Made by a program: the position numbers and the translations under genes. Below, piece by piece: positions 57,595 to 64,000 of a stretch of DNA of 64,000 nt; position 1 is the first letter of the stretch, and each line of letters starts with the position of its first letter. This DNA is from Cryptomeria japonica (lineage: Eukaryota; Streptophyta; Pinopsida; Cupressales; Cupressaceae): NCBI RefSeq assembly GCF_030272615.1, contig NC_081410.1:508926942-508990941 (forward strand), written 5' to 3'. The notes beneath the pieces are model-generated. The model was not told the DNA's origin. It made no database searches and saw only the letters and a list, made by a program, of their open reading frames with translations.

Positions 57595-58220
57595 TGTCTT
57601 ATACAGGATGTATCCTTCCTGAAACCAGATGCTCTGATCATGTCTTATACAGGATGAATCCTTCCTGAAACTAGACGTTGTGATCGATCATGTCTTATAC
57701 AGGATGAATCCTTCCTGAAACTAGATGTTGTGATCGATCATGTCTTATACAAGATGTATCCTTCTTAAAACCAGACGCTCTGATAATGTCTTATACAGGA
57801 TGAATCCTTCCTGAAACTAGATGTTGTGATCGATCATGTCTTATACAGGATGTATCCTTCCTGAAACCAGACGCTATGATCATGTCTTATACAGGATGAA
57901 TCCTTCCTAAAACCAGACGTTGTGATCAATTATGTCTTATACAGGATGAATCCTTCCTGAAACCAGACGTTGTGATCGGTCATGTCATATACAGGATGAA
58001 TCCTTCCTGAAACCAGACGTTGTGATCAATCATGTCTTATATAGGATGAATCCTTCCTGAAACCAGACATTGTGATTGATCATGTCTTATACAGGATGAA
58101 TCCTTCCTGAAACCAGACATTGTGATTAATTATGTCTTATATAGGATGAATCCTTCCTGAAACCAGATGCTTTGATCATGTTTGTCTTATACAGGATGAA
58201 TCCTTCCTAAAACCAGACTA
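57595..58220 (+). repeat. Tandem array of 13 units of 46-50 bp in the 3' UTR of E
   Basis: Unit CATGTCTTATACAGGATGAA then TCCTTCCTGAAACCAGAC. Two unit types: a short one ending GCTCTGAT and a longer one ending GTTGTGATCGAT. The short type marks units 1, 4, 6 and 12. Such arrays in the 3' UTR of Tat elements are known seeds of satellite DNA. Confidence 0.93.
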
Positions 58221-58426
58221 AATCTAGATCTTATCAATCAAATCAAATCAAATCTATCAAGAAATCAATCTCGCAAAACTCCAAGGATCAATTACCTCAA
58301 TTGATCTCCCGAGGGGGCATCACCATACCGTAATCTATCAATCAAGAGCCATAGCATCCTATCAAACCAATATCAGCACCAAAACAAGATTATTCTTTGA
58401 ATCAATGCATCATCACACCTCGCTTC
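58221..58426 (+). other. 3' UTR of E between the array and the PPT
   Basis: Unique, A/C-rich; includes AATCAAATCAAATC. No other feature. Confidence 0.4.
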
Positions 58427-58440
58427 AAAGAGGGGCAAAA
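58427..58440 (+). promoter_or_regulatory. Polypurine tract of element E
   Basis: AAAGAGGGGCAAAA, directly before the LTR start TGTAGACA; identical to that of D. Confidence 0.9.
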
Positions 58441-59539
58441 TGTAGACACTTAAAAATAATGATTTTAATTACTTTTAATTCCTCACATAGTTAATTAATT
58501 AATTATGTTAATTCAAATTCTCCTCAGTATTAATTAAATATAATTAATATTGTCACTATAGCATGTGATTGATTTATTTAATAAATCAATCCCTTTCTTT
58601 ATTCTTCTAAAAAAAAAATCCTCACAAATCTTCCTCTTAGCTAATTAATTTCAATTAATTAGTTAACCTACATGATTCCTACAAATCATCTTCTTAATTC
58701 ATCATTAACCTAATAAATTCTTCTAGAAACTCCCTAAACTCACTTAACATTATTCTTTTAATTTTTTTATTCCCTCCACTCCTTCTCTCTCCTAGTCAAA
58801 TTATCCTAATCCCACCTAACATTTCCTCTAATCCCCCTCTTAATGAATCGTTAATGGCTAATCAGCACGATTAGCCACAAAGTCAACTACTCGCTTTTAA
58901 ATACTCTTTTCCTAGGTGAATGTAAGATTTTTGAAATCTCACATTCCTCCAAGCATCCCCTCTCCCAAAGAATTTTTAATTCTTTTTTATTCCTCCAATC
59001 CCCATGATATCCTTTTTTGGAGAATTTTTAATTCCTCCAATGCACCTTGTGGAGTGTGGAGATATGAAATGCCTTTAAGGCATATTTCTTTGTCTCCATA
59101 CCCTCTCTTGGACCTTGTGTGAACTCACATGTAAATCCTATCCCTTCATCTCAAATCCATCCTAGCCATCCATTTTTCTCTCCTCTTCCTATAAATAAAA
59201 GGCTCCATCCCTTCATTCAAAAACATCTTGAAATCCAGTAAGCTTATGCTGCCCTTTTGAGCCCAGGAAATCATCTTGGCAACTTGATCATCTCATCGTT
59301 ATCATTTTCCAAATCCATTCCATTTGTGCACAACATTGGAGAGCCATCCACATCCAGCAATCAAAGGAGCACATCAAGTGGAGCATTATCAAGGGGCGCC
59401 TTCACTTCATCAAGCTCAATCTGAAGGAGAAGGTAAAATAGCAAAGTGAAATGGTCTTTTCATGATATTTTAGCATTTTGCATGTTTATTTTGTTATGTT
59501 TTTGATCATTTGACCTTCTAATCTATTTTCCCCTCTTCA
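58441..59539 (+). repeat. 3' LTR of element E
   Basis: 1099 bp, TGTAGACACTTAAAAATAAT to CCCTCTTCA. TATA box TATAAATAAA at 59190-59199. The first 250 bp hold AT-rich inverted repeats (for example GATTGATTTATTTAATAAAT with CAATC). Confidence 0.92.
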
Positions 59540-59659
59540 ATGCCACCAAGAAATTTTTTGTGATCAACATGTGATCTAAGAAGACTTTGGAATGCACGAT
59601 GTAGTGATAATGTCACCAAGCACATGATAGATAAAGTCACACCATCCTTGAGAATTAAC

Positions 59660-59660
<1 letters not shown>

Positions 59661-59727
<67 letters not shown>
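59661..59727. repeat. (AG)n microsatellite
   Basis: About 33 AG units. Confidence 0.95.
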
Positions 59728-59730
<3 letters not shown>

Positions 59731-59869
59731 TCATACATATATGACATCATATAATTAAATTCAAATCTAATTCTTTAAACAAATTCCAAAGAATTTCATA
59801 CATATATAACCATATAATCAAATTCAAAACTAATTGTTTAAATAAATTATTACCTGGACCTCCCTCCTA

Positions 59870-61480
59870 CCAATTAAGAATGGATGAGGTGGGAGTCTCA
59901 GCTATAGTAGTTTGTGGAACTACCTTACCGCTCTCTATGTGCTCATACTACCTCTATGTCGCAGGATATAGAACTAATGGTCATGATCTATGCAGCCTTG
60001 AGCTTGATCTCTCTAAGCCTACGTCCTCCTCACCTCTCACTAAATCTTTTCCCCTATATTATTATGGTGGAGGGTCCAAGGCTACAATCTCATCTCCTAA
60101 ATGATCAAACACATACTCATTATCTTGATCATCCTCCTAATATTTCTCATCTCCCTGATCATCATCTTCACTCAGCTCCTCAAAAGCCTCATGTCCTCTA
60201 TCCTCACTATGTTAACTAGCGGATCTCACCCAAGGATCAAAATTCTCTCTCGAGCAGTCTAATAAAAAGACAACTCCTAGAAATCTCTTCTCCCACTATG
60301 CAAGATAGCTCTACTAAACGCCAACATCATCGTGGAGTGTAGGCATGTACCTACATAGTCCCTCCTCCTCTTTAGAATTTGTAATCTTTATCTCATCTGA
60401 AGTAGGTCTGGGTCTTTCTCTTTGTCTCAGAGTACTATGAGAGTGTCGTATGTAGATTGGTATTGCTAATGGACAACCCTACTCTGGACTAAGCTGCCTC
60501 ATTTCTCTATCAAAAACTAGGGGAACAATGATATAGCTATTATGATCCTCTAGAAGTTGATCCCACTACATATATCAGATTTGTACCTCCTAGCCCAGCC
60601 AAGTGGACATCCATCTATAAGGTCTCCATACTATGTCATCTAACTACAAGCAATCAATCACAACCCTCTAAAATAGTAAGTTACTACTCTACCAGGATCT
60701 CGTGCATGGGTATGCATGTACTCGGGGTACATAAAACATCAACATTCATTGGGAACCTTTCTAGCCTCATACATTTTATGTGCTTGATCATCCAAATTTG
60801 GAGTAGCATGCATGTCATCAATACAAATAATCTTCCAATTCATGGTAGAGATGCGCCAACTTATCACATCCCCATATAGAATACGATGCTCCTCCATCTC
60901 ACGAATGGCATATGACATTCCTCTATGCATATATCTGCTTAGCCCATTGGGACATAAGATCAACGTCACTATGGAAATAATCAATCTCCTCACAACCAAA
61001 ATGACACCTAATGAATGAAGTAGCCATCAGATGAGAATCTAACCCCCCATCTCTCCACGTGCATGTCTACCTATGTAATATATCTAATTTCTCCTCATCT
61101 CTCCTTATGAGTGGTGTGACTAATATCTCATAGTCCTCCCTCTCACCAGTAGTCTCAAGATGTAGTATACATCGTCCATTGTCAATATGATCTCTCCAAT
61201 TTTTAGGAAGGATGTGGATGTATATGGATACTATATGTCCATCAATGCTATTAGCATTGTCCCATGATACTTGATATAAGGTATGCAACATACCCACCAT
61301 AATCCTATTACATGAATAAGTCTTTGATCATCTAGTGATAGTCGAGAAATCTTTCACAACTGGTTGTATGTGAGTTTGTTGATATGTTCCTGTAAGTATG
61401 ATAACTCCTCCAGAATGAAACATCATGTATAAGTATCATCATCATCAAACTAATCACAAAACCTATCCTAACCCCATGAG
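59870..61480 (-). pseudogene. Plant mobile domain (PMD)-like gene, antisense within G
   Basis: Minus strand, several frames. Legible parts in order: IYIHILPKNWRDHIDNGRCI, LDSHLMATSFIRCHFGCEEI, MSQWAKQIYA, YSIWGCDKLAHLYHELEDYL, RVVIDCL, LDDMVWRPYRWMSTWLG, HNSYIIVPLVFDREMRQLSP and GCPLAIPIYIRHS, then an acidic tail. WGCDKLAHLYHEL, MVWRPY and the VPL...DREMRQLSP segment resemble the middle and end of PMD proteins. More divergent than the fragment in D, and no single frame survives. The family call is moderate. Confidence 0.5.
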
Positions 61481-61499
61481 TGCCAAATTGTGCCCATTT

Positions 61500-61612
61500 T
61501 ATAGGACCATGGTGTCTTGAGGGGACCATGGTGTCTTGAGGGGACCATGGTGCCCTTAGAGAACCAAGGCACCCAGATGGGACCATGACACCCTCGTGGT
61601 ACCATGACTTCC
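61500..61612. repeat. Tandem repeat of a 19-20-bp GGGACCATGGTGTCTTGAG unit
   Basis: Five to six units, the first two nearly perfect, later ones diverged (CACCCAGATGGGACCATGAC). Just upstream of the PMD-like gene on its strand. Confidence 0.85.
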
Positions 61613-62346
61613 ATTCTAGGTGGCCCTTGTAAAAATTAGAGTTTTAACAACTACCCTACCAATTAGAATGCAACAAATTACTAGTATGTAGTTTTGGTAA
61701 GCCTACCTCATCTAATAGAATATCTTTGATGACTGACTACCTAAGAATCTCTAGCTAAGTGGGCACTTTGAGTTGTTAGTGTAGTCTTTTCTGCTATGTG
61801 GACTCCTCCTTTGCACTATGAGACAAAAGGTGAATAAGGTAAATGGATAGTGTCACTTTTGCTTTTTAAGTTAATCTTTTCTCTAAACCCTAATTCTATA
61901 ATTCATACTTAATCTTTCACATCTTGAGCTAGAGAACTCCAATTTTTGCATTGTTGGTTGTGTTAGAATCGTGTTTCAGATCTCTTTCTTACTAAATAAT
62001 TCATAATTTTTTTGGGTCTTGTATAAAATATTTTTGTGAGCATTTATCATAAATTTCCTTCATAATTCGATGTGGTAAAAATGATACCTTGTTTCACCAT
62101 ACAAAGTAGCAAGCCGAAACACAGGGGGCATATAGCTACCCTCAAATTTCATCACTATTAGTAAGCATTTTAGGTGATTTAATAATTTCAACTAACAATG
62201 TGGTTTTGTATGATGTGGTCCCTAACATTGTATTGTAGATACCTCTAGGGGTTTCATTTGACATCCTATGGATATATCACTTTCCCCATGAATATTTATT
62301 TTTTTATGCTCTATCTTGCATATGCACATAGTGTCATATGACCACT
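61613..62346 (+). other. 3' UTR of G before the PPT
   Basis: No gene or repeat recognised. Confidence 0.4.
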
Positions 62347-62361
62347 AAAGTGGGGGCTAAA
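62347..62361 (+). promoter_or_regulatory. Presumed polypurine tract of element G
   Basis: AAAGTGGGGGCTAAA directly precedes TGTAGCATCATAAATTG, the expected PPT-LTR junction. Confidence 0.55.
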
Positions 62362-63121
62362 TGTAGCATCATAAATTGTACACCCCTAATTAGGGTAATC
62401 CAATTCCACGCTTACGTTAGCACATATCTTAGGGTGTCACATTGCATCTTGCATTTTTGGGGCTTCTTTGGGAATTTCATTATTAATTTAATTAAATCTA
62501 AAATTCCTTTTTCATCAATTCACAAATTATAAAATTGGGCCCTTAACCCTAGCTATGCCCCTTTTTATTTGATCTTAAATTAAGACTAATAATGTCTTAA
62601 TTTAAATCTTAAAGGGAAATTTTAATATACCTACACATCTTAATTGACCTACCATGTTGGATTTGACTTTATAATCACAATATCTTACATCCATAGAAAT
62701 TTGGAAAAAAGTTGATAGAACCATGGTGGTCACCACCATGGTCCCGAACTTTTTTTCCTGAGTTTTGGGAGCTTAATTTGGATGTTTTATAATGTTTAAT
62801 CCCATTTTGTTTCTTTTTTATCAATTCTAATTCATCATATTATAAAATTTTAAATTAAGATTTATATATAAAGCCTTTGTTTCCCTCATTTGAGGATCTA
62901 AATCTAGCAAGTTGAAAATAGACTCTTGTGAAGTGAAAGGGTAGCTCTTGTGTGAATTGTAAATCAAAAAATTCATCTATAAATCAAGTATTCATCAACA
63001 TATTTATCGTTCATCGAATCTTTAGGAGATATTGAAGAATAATAAGGAGATCACCAACTGTTGATTGGCTTGTACCTCTTAGGATTTGTTATGGTTTCAT
63101 GTTATTTTCATATCTTTATTT
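62362..63121 (+). repeat. Presumed 3' LTR of element G
   Basis: Begins TGTAGCATCATAAATTGTAC; TATA box TATATATAAAG at 62863-62873. There is no second copy in the window to prove it. It is interrupted by the miniature element at 63122 and its end is not defined. Confidence 0.5.
62720..62742. repeat. Near-perfect 23-bp palindrome
   Basis: Arms ACCATGGTGGT and ACCACCATGGT around one C, inside the presumed LTR of G. Confidence 0.9.
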
Positions 63122-63280
63122 TGTTACAAGTGTGATTGCCATTGCACCAAAATATTGATTTGTTAATGCTCGATACAACCACTAGAATTATATAATCCAC
63201 AAGTAGTAGTTAATCCATGTCACAAACCCGAGCACTATGTTGCACATCATAAGAAGACCAAGGGCACACACCTAGCAACA
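63122..63280 (-). repeat. 3' LTR of the miniature element
   Basis: 159 bp; shares ATACAACCACTAGA, CATGTCACAAAC and GAGACCAAGGG-like words with its partner but is clearly diverged. Confidence 0.82.
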
Positions 63281-63335
63281 ATCCACCCTAGTGCAGAAAA
63301 GGGGTTTGAACTTGTGACCAAGCTCTAATACCACT

Positions 63336-63494
63336 TGTTACAAGTGCAGTTAACATTGCACCAAAAGATTGCCCTGTTGATTCCCTATACAACCACTAGA
63401 CTTATAGAATCCATAGGAGGCAATTATGGCATGTCACAAACCTGAGCACTACATTGCACAACACAAGGAGACCAAGGGTGCACACCTTGCAACA
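63336..63494 (-). repeat. 5' LTR of the miniature element
   Basis: 159 bp, adjoining the primer site with the usual two-base gap. Confidence 0.82.
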
Positions 63495-64000
63495 TATTTG
63501 AGTTTCACATCTACACATCATTGATTTCAAATTTATATTATTGCTTTATATCTATAATATGGTGAAAAAGAGTGATGGAGAAGTCAAGAGGAAAGATTTT
63601 CTCTCCTCAAGGAAAGGAGTGAAAGTTTCACAAAAGATTATCTTCAACTTGTCACACACATTACATTTAAAAGAGGGGGGACAATTCACTAGATCCAATC
63701 TCAGGAGATCGAATGCTAAATGAATTGACAATGAATGTGAAAGTGAAAGTAACCCCTCATTTAGAATGTGATATGTTGAATTATGTGATTTAAGACTAAG
63801 TGTAAAAGCAACAAAGAAATGATTATAAGTTGAGATAGAAATGCAGACTGAAGTTGTGCACCTGAAATTAGCAGTGAAATGCTGAAATGAAGCTCCCTTG
63901 CAAATTTGGGTGAAAGTTGTTGGGACCATGCTCAAAGTGCACACGGTCCTCCAAAAAATTCGCACACCAAAAAGGATTTTGTCGCCTCTCAAAATGGAGT
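63495..64000. other. Tail of the window, possibly the end of the LTR and leader of G
   Basis: No domain. A 146-codon minus-strand frame (63552-63992) is open but has neither a known motif nor a partner elsewhere in the window. Confidence 0.35.

Larger units (their letters stand above)
44473..59539 (+). mobile_element. Element E: Ty3/Gypsy (Tat-like) element with inverted LTRs
   Basis: Bounded by ATGCC at 44468-44472 and 59540-59544. The right LTR (58441-59539) is in the expected direction, the left one (44473-45573) is its reverse complement, so both outer ends are the CCTCTTCA end. Inside: a partial integrase-3' UTR copy (45579-47262), leader, gag, protease, G-patch, RT, two RNases H, integrase, 3' UTR with a tandem repeat, PPT. 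Coding parts are well preserved; most stops fit C-to-T changes. Confidence 0.85.
63122..63494 (-). mobile_element. 373-bp miniature LTR retrotransposon (TRIM/SMART type)
   Basis: Two 159-bp direct repeats, 63122-63280 and 63336-63494, both TGTTACAAG...GCAACA in plus reading, flank a 55-bp interior. Next to the right repeat the interior holds GCTCTAATACCA (63322-63333), the complement of a tRNA-iMet primer site with one change, so the element reads on the minus strand. TATTT flanks it on both sides (63117-63121, 63495-63499), a perfect 5-bp target duplication. No coding capacity. Far below the usual size of TRIM elements. Confidence 0.85.
59540..64000 (+). mobile_element. Element G, right part: antisense PMD gene, PPT, presumed 3' LTR
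   Basis: Starts with the second ATGCC and continues the 3' UTR of G. Joined to the left part at 40304-44472 by the logic of the E insertion. Confidence 0.6.

Noticed and set aside
57595-58220. CRISPR-like array
   Set aside because: Units are head-to-tail without unique spacers, in the 3' UTR of a plant retrotransposon.
63552-63992. 146-codon minus-strand frame as a gene
   Set aside because: No motif, no partner, composition of LTR/leader sequence.

Overview
The window is entirely plant repeat DNA: a nest of LTR retrotransposons with no host gene, rRNA or tRNA gene that I can support. The tRNA-iMet-type primer sites of the Copia elements, the plant-type Ty3/Gypsy (Tat-like) polyproteins with two RNase H domains, the plant mobile domain (PMD) fragments, the AT-rich long LTRs and the many old nonsense mutations point to a large, repeat-rich seed-plant genome. 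A gymnosperm is my guess, but the sequence does not prove it. Names A-G below are my own labels.

Nesting, oldest to youngest as far as it can be read. G is a decayed plus-strand Gypsy element (40304-44472, continuing at 59545-about 64000) and hosts the rest. F, a minus-strand Gypsy element with 2-kb LTRs (30134-40303), sits in G. B, a minus-strand Copia element, sits in the left LTR of F; its 5' LTR is 28861-30133, its gag 27748-28598 and 20288-20510, and its protease/integrase start 1-702, running off the left edge. B was broken by two insertions: C, a nearly complete plus-strand Copia (20511-27747), and A, a plus-strand non-autonomous element with roughly 210-bp LTRs (703-20287). A was in turn broken by a 2.5-kb insertion of unknown class (1804-4288) and by D, a minus-strand Gypsy derivative (6111-17596) with a long gag and protease but no polymerase core. 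E, a plus-strand Gypsy with a full set of pol domains (44473-59539), sits in the 3' untranslated region of G. A 373-bp miniature LTR element (63122-63494) lies in the presumed 3' LTR of G.

Functions seen are those of reverse-transcribing elements: gag (particle protein), aspartic protease, reverse transcriptase, Ty3-type and archaeal-type RNase H, integrase, primer sites, polypurine tracts and LTR promoters. D and G both carry a PMD gene fragment antisense to their own genes, downstream of pol.

The points most worth attention are: E, whose two LTRs are inverted relative to each other although the whole unit is bounded by a perfect 5-bp target duplication; A, which pairs a zinc-knuckle gag with a long coiled-coil-rich second reading region of unknown function and shares primer site and polypurine-tract layout with Copia C; the 373-bp miniature element with 159-bp LTRs and a TATTT duplication; a noncoding leader block conserved between D and E; and the six stop codons of C, all explained by C-to-T changes in methylation contexts. 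Identity and divergence statements were made by eye, not by alignment software.
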